From assembly GCA_003445035.1 (NCBI GenBank), contig DLVV01000240.1, positions 13,114 through 19,703 on the forward strand: a DNA stretch of 6,590 nucleotides, written 5' to 3'. The translations under genes and the position numbers were made by a program. Positions within the stretch are counted from its first letter, which is position 1, and the number at the start of each line of letters is the position of its first letter. This DNA comes from Planctomycetaceae bacterium. Lineage in GTDB: Bacteria; Planctomycetota; Planctomycetia; Planctomycetales; Planctomycetaceae. The notes beneath the pieces were generated by a model, which saw only the letters and a list, made by a program, of their open reading frames with translations, was not told where the DNA came from and searched no databases. This document shows positions 1 through 6,411 of the stretch, in pieces.

Positions 1-685
1 GAAGATTCTCGAGATCGCCGATCGGCGCAATCGCCGCATCGGTGATTCCCAGTCCCGAGAGCCCCAGTCCTTCCAGCTGAGAGAGAACTCCGATGTGGCG
101 GACACCCTCGGTGCTGATCCGAGGCCCCTCCACCACCAATCGCCTCAGCGACTTGAACTCCGAGAGGTGAGCCAATCCGCGGTCGGTGACGTCGAGCCGT
201 CCAAGACTGAGTCCCGACAGGCCGGGGAATTGAGCCAGCCGAGCCAGTCCGTCGTCGGTGACCGGTGCCTTGTGCAGGTGCAACCGCTGCAGCCCGTTGA
301 CGGACTCCAACTGCGGCAGGCCACCGTCGGTGATGTAAATCCCCTGCAGATACAGTTCACGGATTGTCCCCTCCTCACCTTCGACGATTCGCACCAACGG
401 CTCGTTCGAATCGAGTCGTGCCGGGCGACCGTTCCGCCGCTGACGGGTCTCTGCCTCGAGATGTTTCAGTGCTCCGAGCACATTGCCGCCGGCGGATGCC
501 AGGGCTTCGAGCAGGGCGTCCTTCGGAGACGGACCAAGCTCCGCCAGTCGACCAACTCGTGGAGCCGGAGCCTCGTCCTCGACCGACAAGCTGTCGCAGC
601 CACAAAGACCCAACACGATGCCGCTCACCAGGGCCGACACCCGTGTCCGCCGCCATCGCGGCTTGTGGCTGCTGCAAAGACTCAT
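1..685 (-). CDS. Leucine-rich-repeat lipoprotein, C-terminus beyond the left edge
   Basis: The visible part is 228 codons from an ATG at 685, with no stop before the edge. The N-terminus has a basic stretch (about residues 8-15, HKPRWRRT), a hydrophobic core (16-29) and a lipobox-like LCGC with the candidate lipidated Cys at 30; Cys at lipobox -2 is slightly atypical. This suggests a Sec-exported, membrane-anchored protein. A charged linker (about 31-107) follows, then five consecutive 24-residue leucine-rich repeats (108-131, 132-155, 156-179, 180-203, 204-227). They share the pattern L-x-x-L-x-L-x-x-x-x-(I/V)-T-D-x-G-L and form a ribonuclease-inhibitor-like series. LRR proteins of this kind are abundant in planctomycetes and presumed to mediate protein interactions; no ligand or enzymatic role can be read here. 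No good Shine-Dalgarno precedes the ATG. A promoter and a terminator-like hairpin lie in the 154 bp upstream, so it may be regulated separately from the genes before it. Confidence 0.85.
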   Translation of the reverse strand, partial: MSLCSSHKPRWRRTRVSALVSGIVLGLCGCDSLSVEDEAPAPRVGRLAELGPSPKDALLEALASAGGNVLGALKHLEAETRQRRNGRPARLDSNEPLVRIVEGEEGTIRELYLQGIYITDGGLPQLESVNGLQRLHLHKAPVTDDGLARLAQFPGLSGLSLGRLDVTDRGLAHLSEFKSLRRLVVEGPRISTEGVRHIGVLSQLEGLGLSGLGITDAAIAPIGDLENL

Positions 686-714
686 GATCGGCCGCCGGCT
701 CGGTTGTTTCGCGC

Positions 715-745
715 AAGAAAAGTCCCGGGAACAGCCGGTCCCAGG
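715..745 (-). terminator. Terminator-like hairpin, or leader attenuator, upstream of the LRR lipoprotein gene
   Basis: Read on the minus strand, CCTGGGA (745-739) pairs with TCCCGGG (730-724), giving 7 bp with one G-U pair around an 8-nt loop. A pyrimidine tract, CTTTTCTT (722-715), follows one base later. It lies about 95 nt after the stop of the membrane-protein gene and about 30 nt before the lipoprotein ATG. It could end the four-gene operon or act as an attenuator in the lipoprotein leader. The U-tract is short and interrupted, so strength is uncertain. Pairing was done by eye, with no energy calculation. Confidence 0.45.
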
Positions 746-802
746 GGGGCGAAGGACTCGAACTGCTCCCGGGAGCGATTAGCTTTCCGTGTGAGCGACG
801 GG

Positions 803-831
803 ACGATAGAACTTTGGACAAAATGCGTCAA
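803..831 (-). promoter_or_regulatory. Candidate sigma70-type promoter for the LRR lipoprotein gene
   Basis: On the minus strand TTGACG (831-826; 5 of 6 to the -35 consensus) is separated by exactly 17 nt from TATCGT (808-803; 4 of 6 to the -10 consensus). This sits in an unusually AT-rich patch just after the preceding gene's stop codon. The predicted start near 796 gives a leader of about 110 nt. No other equally good pair was seen in this gap. The match is to the E. coli-type consensus, whose fit to this organism is assumed. Confidence 0.45.
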
Positions 832-839
832 GCAAAGTT
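810..839. repeat. Inverted repeat AACTTTG-16 nt-CAAAGTT spanning the candidate promoter
   Basis: On the minus strand AACTTTG (839-833) and CAAAGTT (816-810) are perfect 7-bp inverted arms separated by 16 nt. They cover the -35 box and spacer of the candidate promoter. The left arm overlaps the TAA stop (842-840) of the membrane-protein gene. It could be an operator for a dimeric regulator, a weak AT-rich transcript hairpin, or chance. Confidence 0.3.
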
Positions 840-2225
840 TTACAGATTCGTGGCCGCGGGCTGAAATTCGACGGCTGCGACCGGAACCTCCAGCCAACCG
901 CTGAGCAGTTGTGCCGCGACCACCAGCAGCAGGCAGGCCATCAACACGTTCCGCTGATGCGATTCCGAGCGGCGGCAAGCCACCGACACACCACCTCCCA
1001 CGATCGCCGCCAGCACCAACACCAGCATACTCCCTTGCCATGGCTCATCGAACAGCGGGGCCAGCACGCGGTGACCGCCCAGGCAGCAGCTGACACATGT
1101 CGCAGCCACGACCGGTCCGACTCGCACCCGTCGATCACAGACCGACTCCAGGCCACGAGCCGCCAGCACCGCAAGGGGTACCACGGCAAACGACTCGGCC
1201 AGCCGCAGCGGGTATCCGTCACCGGCCAGCCCGACCACCAGCAAGGCCAGCACCACCCATGCCAGTGCCAACACCGCCGCGGGGCGTTCCGCCTGATCAC
1301 CGACGTGAATCCTCCGAACGACTTCGATGCCCCCCAGCACAACCGGCCCGCTCAACCAGCCAAGCCAGACCGCCAGCCAGCCCACCCGCTGCAGAAACTC
1401 GGGCCAACCGGTGAACCCACGACCGACGTCCGACCACAACCAGGACACGAGCGGATCCCGGCCAACCAGCCACGACCAACCGACCACGGCCGTCGTGGCG
1501 ACCGAGAACACCATCACTCCGGCCACCGGACCCCGCCAGCGCCCACCGACCCGGGTCCGACTGACCGATGAACCAGTGCCCCACAGGCCCAGTTCCCCGG
1601 TCGGATTCGACAACACCGCGACCACCAGCATCACCATCACCGGCACCATCAGCGATGCCGACAGCAACGACGTCGTGGCCAGCCCCACGGCCGACACCGC
1701 CAGGGCGATCGAAACGATACGGTGGGAGCGTTGAAGGTGTGTGACCAGGCTGATGATCGTCACGCCGGCGACGACAGCCGAAACCGCCAGCGGTTCGAAC
1801 GAACGACCCAGCATCACGACCGGCGTGTGACAACATGCCAACACCGCCGCCAGCAACCCGTTTCGCGACCGGAACACGACGCAACCCACACACCAGACCA
1901 GGCCGACCAGGACCACCGTTGCCAGGTAGCCCGGCACCACCGGCAGCCAGGCCACCGGAAGCTGATCCAGGGCGAACAGGTCTCGCCACGGCTGCGTGGC
2001 CACCCACCGACCCCAGGGAGAGAGAATCCGCGATGACACGTCCTCGGACAAATCGGACATGCGGGTGGTGTCGGGCGTGACGACCACCAGCGCCGTCAAT
2101 CCGGGCAACACGGCCAACAACACGACCAGCGGAGCCATGGCGGACGCACGATCCAGCACCGGCAACAACCGTTCGGGCGAATCGGCCGCCAGTTCCATCA
2201 ACCGCGAGTCGTCAACACCGACCAC
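840..2225 (-). CDS. Polytopic membrane protein of unknown function (possibly a GT-C-type glycosyltransferase)
   Basis: This is a 461-residue protein, about half of it in hydrophobic segments. I count roughly 12 likely membrane spans, near residues 31-50, 99-118, 123-140, 144-161, 168-188, 190-206, 234-253, 281-299, 315-334, 342-357, 399-416 and 425-443. A soluble loop of about 48 residues (51-98) follows the first span, and a short polar N-terminus precedes it. A large first loop after span 1, then closely packed helices, is the layout of GT-C enzymes that use lipid-linked sugars. The loop is acidic (DLSED at 58-62), but I cannot place the diagnostic acidic catalytic motif, so the family stays unproven. 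The GTG start at 2225 is supported by GGAGG at 2238-2234 with 8-nt spacing; an in-frame ATG at 2198 is less well supported. The gene starts 14 nt after the epimerase stop, so the two are probably co-translated and may share a role in surface sugar metabolism (inference). Confidence 0.8.
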   Translation of the reverse strand: MVGVDDSRLMELAADSPERLLPVLDRASAMAPLVVLLAVLPGLTALVVVTPDTTRMSDLSEDVSSRILSPWGRWVATQPWRDLFALDQLPVAWLPVVPGYLATVVLVGLVWCVGCVVFRSRNGLLAAVLACCHTPVVMLGRSFEPLAVSAVVAGVTIISLVTHLQRSHRIVSIALAVSAVGLATTSLLSASLMVPVMVMLVVAVLSNPTGELGLWGTGSSVSRTRVGGRWRGPVAGVMVFSVATTAVVGWSWLVGRDPLVSWLWSDVGRGFTGWPEFLQRVGWLAVWLGWLSGPVVLGGIEVVRRIHVGDQAERPAAVLALAWVVLALLVVGLAGDGYPLRLAESFAVVPLAVLAARGLESVCDRRVRVGPVVAATCVSCCLGGHRVLAPLFDEPWQGSMLVLVLAAIVGGGVSVACRRSESHQRNVLMACLLLVVAAQLLSGWLEVPVAAVEFQPAATNL

Positions 2226-2233
2226 GTCGACTG

Positions 2234-2238
2234 CCTCC
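2234..2238 (-). promoter_or_regulatory. Ribosome binding site that fixes the GTG start of the membrane-protein gene
   Basis: GGAGG lies 8 nt before the GTG at 2225 and just after the TGA (2242-2240) of the epimerase gene. A canonical site at ideal spacing favours the GTG over the in-frame ATG at 2198 and points to translational coupling. Confidence 0.65.
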
Positions 2239-2239
2239 G

Positions 2240-3247
2240 TCAGACCCGCTCCCCGGACTCCGCCTGTGGATCTCCGTCGGGCCGGCCAGCCCGTCTCCAG
2301 GCGATGATGTCATCGAGGATCTCGTCAAGCGTCATGCTGGGCTTGGAGCCAATCGCCCGCTCGAGCTTGTCCACTTCGGGCACCCGGCGCTGGATGTCCT
2401 CAAAATCCTCACCGTACGCCTCGCTGTAGGCAATGTGTTCGATCGGAATCTCGCCGCCCACCTTCGCAACGACTCGCTCGGCCAGTTGACGAACCGACAC
2501 CGGCTGATCACTTCCGATGTTGAACACGCCCCCCGCCGCATCCGGCTCGTCCATCAGCCCCAGGATACTCTTGACCACTTCGTTGACATGGGCGAAACAA
2601 CGGATCTGGCTGCCGTCGTCATAAACCACGACCGGCCCCCCATCGAGAGCCTGGTCCACAAAACGCGGGATCACCATCCCGTAGGCACCGACCTGGCGTG
2701 GACCGACAACGTTGAAGAAACGCCCCACTACCACGGGCAATCCTCTCTGGCGGTGATAGGCCAGGCCCAGGAACTCATCGATCGCCTTGGAGCAACCGTA
2801 GGCCCAGCGGGGACGGGAGGTCGGTCCCAGTTGCAGATCATCCTCCTCGGTCCATGTCGCCTTCGGGTTCTTGCCGTAGACTTCACTGGTCGATGCCAGA
2901 AAAAACGGCAGGCGTTCCTCGCTGGCCAACCGCAACAGCAATTCGGTCGGGTAGATGTTGGTGTGGATTGTCCTCACGGGGTTCTCGGCGACCAGTTTGA
3001 CGCCAACCGCGGCGGCCAGATGGAACACCACGTCCACCCCGTCAATCGACGACTCGAGCAGGGCCGGGTCGGTGATCGATCCGTCCCGGATTTCCAGGCC
3101 CGCGTGGTCGGACACGCCATCCAGGTTCGCCGACGTCCCCGTCGAGAAGTCGTCGACCACGCGGACGTGATCACCGCGTTCGAGCAATCGTTCAACCAGG
3201 TGGCTGCCGATGAAACCGGCGCCACCGGTGACCAGGCAATGAGCCAT
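2240..3247 (-). CDS. NAD-dependent nucleotide-sugar epimerase/dehydratase (extended SDR)
   Basis: This 335-residue cytoplasmic enzyme belongs to the extended short-chain dehydrogenase/reductase family acting on nucleotide-activated sugars. The Rossmann dinucleotide motif TGGAGFIG is at 7-14. Asp32/Asp33 end the second strand, as expected for NAD(H) preference. FHLAA is at 75-79. STSEVYG at 119-125 carries the catalytic Thr/Ser and resembles the ArnA/UDP-xylose-synthase pattern with a Glu after Ser. The catalytic YxxxK is Tyr150-Lys154 (YGCSK). [10 protein letters not shown] (176-185) and [12 protein letters not shown] (210-221) are the usual substrate-domain signatures. Length is normal for the family. 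The Ser-Glu pair leaves UDP-glucuronate decarboxylation, 4-epimerization and 4,6-dehydration all possible, so no symbol is given. The ATG at 3247 is preceded by GAGGAG (3264-3259, about 11 nt away) overlapping the deoC stop; the gap between the two genes is 15 nt. It probably works with the downstream membrane protein in glycan synthesis (inference). Confidence 0.93.
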   Translation of the reverse strand: MAHCLVTGGAGFIGSHLVERLLERGDHVRVVDDFSTGTSANLDGVSDHAGLEIRDGSITDPALLESSIDGVDVVFHLAAAVGVKLVAENPVRTIHTNIYPTELLLRLASEERLPFFLASTSEVYGKNPKATWTEEDDLQLGPTSRPRWAYGCSKAIDEFLGLAYHRQRGLPVVVGRFFNVVGPRQVGAYGMVIPRFVDQALDGGPVVVYDDGSQIRCFAHVNEVVKSILGLMDEPDAAGGVFNIGSDQPVSVRQLAERVVAKVGGEIPIEHIAYSEAYGEDFEDIQRRVPEVDKLERAIGSKPSMTLDEILDDIIAWRRAGRPDGDPQAESGERV

Positions 3248-3262
3248 CTCGAGGCAATCTCC

Positions 3263-3967
3263 TCAATCCGTCGTCACCGCATCAAAACGTTCATGGGCGG
3301 CTGCGACCAGCGCCGTAGTGCCACTGGCCCCGATCCGCGTCGCCCCCGCCTCGACCATCGCCACCAGCGTGTCCAGGTCGCGGATTCCTCCCGAGGCCTT
3401 GACTCCCACCGACTCGGGACACTCGCTCCGCATCAACGCCACGTGCTCGACCGTCGCACCTGCCGAACCGAATCCCGTCGACGTCTTGACGAAGTCGACT
3501 TCCAGGCGGCTACAGATCTCGCACATCCGTCTCACCTGGTCTTCGTCCAAAAAGCAGGTCTCGAAGATCACCTTCAGTGCCGCCCCTTCCGATCGTGTCA
3601 CATCGAGCACACCACGAATCTCATCGGTCACCGCGTCCCACGCCCCCTCGCGGACACGGCCGACATTGACAACCATATCGAGTTCCGCGCCGCCGTCGGC
3701 CAGGGCCGTCCGGGCCTCGGTCAGCTTGACGGCGGTCGAGTGTGCCCCGTGGGGAAATCCGATCACGGTGCTCGGCAACACTGCCGATCCATCCAGCAGT
3801 TCCGAACAGCGCCGCAGCCAGTCGGGCTTGCAACAGACACTGGCCGTGCCCAGTTCGAGTGCCAGCCGACACCCTTCCTCGAGATCGGCCGATCCCTGGT
3901 CGGGTCCCAGGACCGCATGGTCAATCAGGGCCGCAACAACGTCACCGGAAAGTCGCACGCGAATCAC
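3263..3967 (-). CDS. deoC: Deoxyribose-phosphate aldolase
   Basis: This class I aldolase cleaves 2-deoxy-D-ribose 5-phosphate to glyceraldehyde 3-phosphate and acetaldehyde, in the cytoplasm, in deoxynucleoside breakdown. The 234-residue product has the normal length for shorter bacterial DeoC. Lys161 in DFVKTSTGF matches the Schiff-base lysine (E. coli Lys167). Lys190 in VGVKASGGIR matches the assisting lysine (E. coli Lys201). Asp97 in AELDMVVN matches E. coli Asp102. The N-terminal IDHTxL motif is present as IDHAVL. The GTG at 3967 overlaps the TGA of the sulfite reductase gene in a GTGA junction. A second in-frame GTG at 3958 lies 8 nt after GGGGAG (3972-3967), so the true start may be three codons later. 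It sits second in the leftward operon, with no other deo genes in view. Its pairing with sulfite reductase has no obvious metabolic logic. Confidence 0.95.
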   Translation of the reverse strand: MIRVRLSGDVVAALIDHAVLGPDQGSADLEEGCRLALELGTASVCCKPDWLRRCSELLDGSAVLPSTVIGFPHGAHSTAVKLTEARTALADGGAELDMVVNVGRVREGAWDAVTDEIRGVLDVTRSEGAALKVIFETCFLDEDQVRRMCEICSRLEVDFVKTSTGFGSAGATVEHVALMRSECPESVGVKASGGIRDLDTLVAMVEAGATRIGASGTTALVAAAHERFDAVTTD

Positions 3968-5688
3968 TCCCCGCCACGAACGGATTCGAGTCGCGCCACC
4001 AGGTCATCGCGACCCTTCCGGTCACAGAAGTCGCCGAAGGACTCGTCGTGGAGCCGCTCATCCCGAAAATAGGATAACACCGGCACCAGCGTGGGAATGA
4101 TCTCAGCGTAGGGGACGAGATCCTGAAAATTGAACGCCAGCCGTGTGCCCAGCGAATTGCCTCCCAGGAACACCGTGTACTTGCCGGCCGTCTTGCCGAC
4201 CAGGCCGATGTCGGGTGAGTAGGGCCGCGCACATCCGTTGGGGCAACCGGTCGTGTGGATCGTGATCTGCTCGTCAGACAACTCGTGGCGAGACAGTTCG
4301 TTTTCGAGCTGGTCGAGGATCTCCGGCATCATTCGCTCGCTCTCGGTGATCGACAGTCCGCAGGTCGGCAACGCCGGGCAGGCCATCGACAGCCGACGAA
4401 TCTGCGAACACTCCTCGGCGGGTTTCACCCCGTGGTCGGCAAGAATTCGATCAATCTCGTCCCGCTGTGACGGCTCGATGTCGCACAACAAAATGTTCTG
4501 CTGTGCTGTCATGCGGGTCGGCATCCGGTACGCCTCGACGATCCGTTTCAGGGCCGACTTGGCACGGACTGTCTCGGTGTCTTGAATTCGACCGTTCTCG
4601 ACATAGATGCCCAGAAAATCGCGTCCGTCACCCTGGGCACTCCAGCCCAGGTGATCCTCGACCCCGGTGACTTCCGCCGGATGCGGTTCAGCCATCTGGC
4701 GACCGAGGTACTCTTCAACAGTCCCCTTCAACCGCTCCATTCCCCACCCGGCCAGCAGGTACTTCAGCCTGGCCGTCTTGCGATCGCTGCGGTTGCCGTG
4801 GTCGCGGAAGACGCAGACCAGCGCCCGGGCCACGTCGACCGCCTCGTCGACACCGATGAAGGCCATCTTCTGCGCAATCGCCGGGAAGGTCTTCGTGGCG
4901 CTGGGTGTGACCCCCTGCCCCCCCCCAACAAACACGTTGTAGCCGACCAGGCTTCCGCTCTCGACAATCCCCAACAAGCCCAGGTCGTACGTCAGGATGT
5001 CGACGCAGTTGTCCTCGGGCAACGCCACCCCCGACTTGAACTTCCTGGGCAGGTATCGGGTCCCGTAGATCGGTTCGTCGACCGGAGTGAAGTCCGAGAC
5101 ATCCTGGCGGTTTCCCTCGCTGTCCTTGATCCAGATCTCGCTATAGGCGGTGGTCCGCGGCTTGAGCTCCTCGGCGATCGCATCGGCGGTTAGCTGCATC
5201 TGGTCGTGAACCGGGTTGTGCCGCAGCGGTGCCGGGCAGCACATCACGTTTCGCTCGATGTCTCCACACGCGCCGAACGTGGTCAGCTGTGTCTGATTGA
5301 TCTCACGGATCGTCTCTTGCAGATTGTCCTTGATGATCCCGTGAAGCTGCAGCCCCTGGCGACTGGTGATCCGCAACGTCTGGTTGCCAAACCGTTCACA
5401 AAGATCGAGTTCGGCCAACAGCGCATCGGCCGTCACGCGACCGCCGGGAATCCGGGTGCGGACCATGAACATGAACGCTTTGCCGCGAGGCGTCCCGTCG
5501 GCGTTTTTCTGCTTGCGTGCATCCCGGTTGTCCTGTTGGTACAACCCGTGGTGCTTCAGCAGTCCGGCGTTGTCCTTGCTGAAGTGGTCAAGTTCCTCTT
5601 CGGCCAGCTCGTCAGCAATCGTGCCGCGCAGCTGCCGGCTGTCTTCCTTCACGAATTCAGACTTGTCGAGCTTCACCTCGTCAGGCAT
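3964..5688 (-). CDS. cysI: Assimilatory sulfite reductase, siroheme/[4Fe-4S] hemoprotein subunit
   Basis: It catalyses the six-electron reduction of sulfite to sulfide for cysteine synthesis. The 574-residue length is nearly that of E. coli CysI (570). The cluster/siroheme cysteines form C-x5-C (Cys437, Cys443 in ACPALPTCGL) and C-x3-C (Cys482, Cys486 in GCPNGC), each offset by three from E. coli. Substrate-binding basic residues are present: Arg110 in LRITSRQGLQLHG, Arg146 in IERNVMC, and Lys216/Lys218 in LPRKFK. ACPALPTCGL is the sulfite-reductase version of the motif, not the nitrite-reductase one. The N-terminal region with LLKHHGLYQQDNRDAR (43-58) is typical of the hemoprotein subunit. 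No flavoprotein partner (cysJ) is in view, so the electron donor (NADPH via CysJ, or ferredoxin) is undetermined. The ATG at 5688 has no clear Shine-Dalgarno. A run of nine G encodes Gly256-258. It is the first gene of the leftward operon and overlaps deoC by 4 nt. Confidence 0.95.
   Translation of the reverse strand: MPDEVKLDKSEFVKEDSRQLRGTIADELAEEELDHFSKDNAGLLKHHGLYQQDNRDARKQKNADGTPRGKAFMFMVRTRIPGGRVTADALLAELDLCERFGNQTLRITSRQGLQLHGIIKDNLQETIREINQTQLTTFGACGDIERNVMCCPAPLRHNPVHDQMQLTADAIAEELKPRTTAYSEIWIKDSEGNRQDVSDFTPVDEPIYGTRYLPRKFKSGVALPEDNCVDILTYDLGLLGIVESGSLVGYNVFVGGGQGVTPSATKTFPAIAQKMAFIGVDEAVDVARALVCVFRDHGNRSDRKTARLKYLLAGWGMERLKGTVEEYLGRQMAEPHPAEVTGVEDHLGWSAQGDGRDFLGIYVENGRIQDTETVRAKSALKRIVEAYRMPTRMTAQQNILLCDIEPSQRDEIDRILADHGVKPAEECSQIRRLSMACPALPTCGLSITESERMMPEILDQLENELSRHELSDEQITIHTTGCPNGCARPYSPDIGLVGKTAGKYTVFLGGNSLGTRLAFNFQDLVPYAEIIPTLVPVLSYFRDERLHDESFGDFCDRKGRDDLVARLESVRGGE
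3967..3972 (-). promoter_or_regulatory. Ribosome binding site for deoC within the end of cysI
   Basis: GGGGAG forms the last sense codons of the sulfite reductase gene. It touches the GTG at 3967 but is 8 nt from the in-frame GTG at 3958. The spacing favours 3958 as the initiating codon, unless the terminating ribosome simply restarts at the overlapping GTG. Confidence 0.45.
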
Positions 5689-5739
5689 CGCAGAGTCGTT
5701 TCTGTGGGGATAAGGGGGGGCGAGTTCGCTGACAGGACG

Positions 5740-5751
5740 CGAGTATACTCG
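5740..5751. promoter_or_regulatory. 12-bp palindrome with a -10-like box in the divergent cysI/pgpA region
   Basis: CGAGTATACTCG is a perfect palindrome near the centre of the 83-bp gap between the two divergent starts. It contains TATACT (5 of 6 to the -10 consensus) on both strands: 5744-5749 on plus and 5747-5742 on minus. A -35 is weak on the minus strand (TGTTCA, 5770-5765, 17-nt spacing) and not recognisable on plus. It could be a shared core promoter, an operator, or both. The rest of the gap holds a run of seven G (5714-5720) and no other obvious signal. Confidence 0.4.
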
Positions 5752-5757
5752 TCACCG

Positions 5758-5763
5758 AAAGGA
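5758..5763 (+). promoter_or_regulatory. Ribosome binding site that fixes the TTG start of pgpA
   Basis: AAAGGA lies 8 nt before the TTG at 5772. No in-frame ATG or GTG occurs between this site and the first conserved motif, so it decides the start. Confidence 0.65.
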
Positions 5764-5771
5764 CTGAACAG

Positions 5772-6341
5772 TTGGGCCACAGTGACAGTGACACCCACCG
5801 GACCGCAGTTGACCGCCTGGTTCTGCTGCTGGCCACCGGACTGGGGACGGGTCGCTCGCCGTGGGCACCGGGCACGGCCGGAAGTGTCCTGGGGCTGGGC
5901 TGGGCCTGGGCCGTCGCCGCGATCTCCCCGCCGTTTCTATCCGGTCTCGAGATGGGCGCCCCGATTCTGCGACTGCTGGTCACCCTGGCCGCCGCAGCGG
6001 TCGCGGTCCCGATCTGCACTCGAGCCTGTCGACTGCTCGACAGCAAAGACCCCGGACAGGTGGTACTCGACGAAATCGTCGCCGTCCCACTCGTCTTCGG
6101 ATGTGGTCTTCTGCCAACGGATCTGCCATGGCTGATCGCCGGATTCGTGACCTTCCGCGTCTTCGATATTCTCAAGCCTCCTCCCATCCGCCGGTTCGAA
6201 CGGCTCCCCGAGGGCATCGGGGTCGTCACCGACGACATGATCGCCGGCCTCTACGCCGGGTTGGTGCTGTGGGCCGGCCACGAGGCCGTCCAGCGGCTGA
6301 TGGTTGCCGGAGACTTGTTGCCACCCACGCCGTTTGGTTAA
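5772..6341 (+). CDS. pgpA: Phosphatidylglycerophosphatase A
   Basis: It dephosphorylates phosphatidylglycerophosphate to phosphatidylglycerol at the inner membrane, the last step of phosphatidylglycerol synthesis. The 189-residue product carries the PgpA motifs in order: [16 protein letters not shown] (23-38), [10 protein letters not shown] (92-101, with the Asp100-Glu101 pair), [12 protein letters not shown] (128-139) and [10 protein letters not shown] (150-159, with Asp154-Asp155). Hydrophobic segments lie near 39-56, 66-85, 102-114, 120-134 and 154-173. Length fits the family (about 160-190). The start is TTG, supported by AAAGGA 8 nt upstream. It diverges from cysI and lies about 65-70 nt before folD, with which it may be co-transcribed; no convincing terminator is seen between them. 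Confidence 0.93.
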   Translation: MGHSDSDTHRTAVDRLVLLLATGLGTGRSPWAPGTAGSVLGLGWAWAVAAISPPFLSGLEMGAPILRLLVTLAAAAVAVPICTRACRLLDSKDPGQVVLDEIVAVPLVFGCGLLPTDLPWLIAGFVTFRVFDILKPPPIRRFERLPEGIGVVTDDMIAGLYAGLVLWAGHEAVQRLMVAGDLLPPTPFG

Positions 6342-6398
6342 CTGCCCGGCAACCTCACCGGCGACCGGTCGAGGAACGGACTCCAGGCGACAGCAACC

Positions 6399-6404
6399 GG
6401 AGGG
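6399..6404 (+). promoter_or_regulatory. Ribosome binding site favouring the GTG start of folD
   Basis: GGAGGG is only 1 nt from an in-frame ATG at 6406 but 7 nt from the GTG at 6412. The spacing supports GTG. Confidence 0.6.
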
Positions 6405-6411
6405 AATGGCC

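Noticed and set aside
749..776. tRNA T-arm-like string (TTCGAGTC on the minus strand)
   Set aside because: The flanking bases do not form a T-stem, and no anticodon arm or acceptor stem can be built around it.
375..821. A 148-codon minus-strand frame overlapping the LRR gene start
   Set aside because: It is in a different frame from the LRR protein, Ser/Arg/Gly-rich without motifs, and would overlap most of the signal peptide and linker coding region.
95..904. A 269-codon open frame on the plus strand
   Set aside because: It is antisense to the LRR gene and its leader. The opposite strand shows a signal peptide and regular LRR periodicity; this frame shows low-complexity composition.
2435..4072. 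A 545-codon open frame on the plus strand
   Set aside because: It is antisense to the epimerase and deoC, crosses their boundary, and is rich in His/Arg/Gln/Asp as expected from reading GC-rich codons backwards. It shows no domain motif, while both opposite-strand genes have clear catalytic motifs.
3964..5688. Nitrite reductase (nirA) as the identity of the siroheme enzyme
   Set aside because: The first cysteine pair is in ACPALPTCGL, the sulfite-reductase form, and the length and residue offsets track CysI. Some annotation pipelines may still label it nitrite/sulfite reductase.
5206..6135. A 309-codon plus-strand frame spanning the cysI start, the gap and pgpA
   Set aside because: It is antisense to cysI and out of frame with pgpA. 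Both real genes have strong family motifs.
5681..6238. A 185-codon minus-strand frame opposite pgpA
   Set aside because: It is a Ser/Arg/Thr-rich shadow of pgpA with no domain signature, and it ends inside the start of cysI.
6316..6343. TTGTTG-17-TTAACT as a promoter for folD
   Set aside because: Both hexamers match the consensus at only 3 of 6 positions, and the site overlaps the pgpA stop. Read-through from pgpA is at least as likely.
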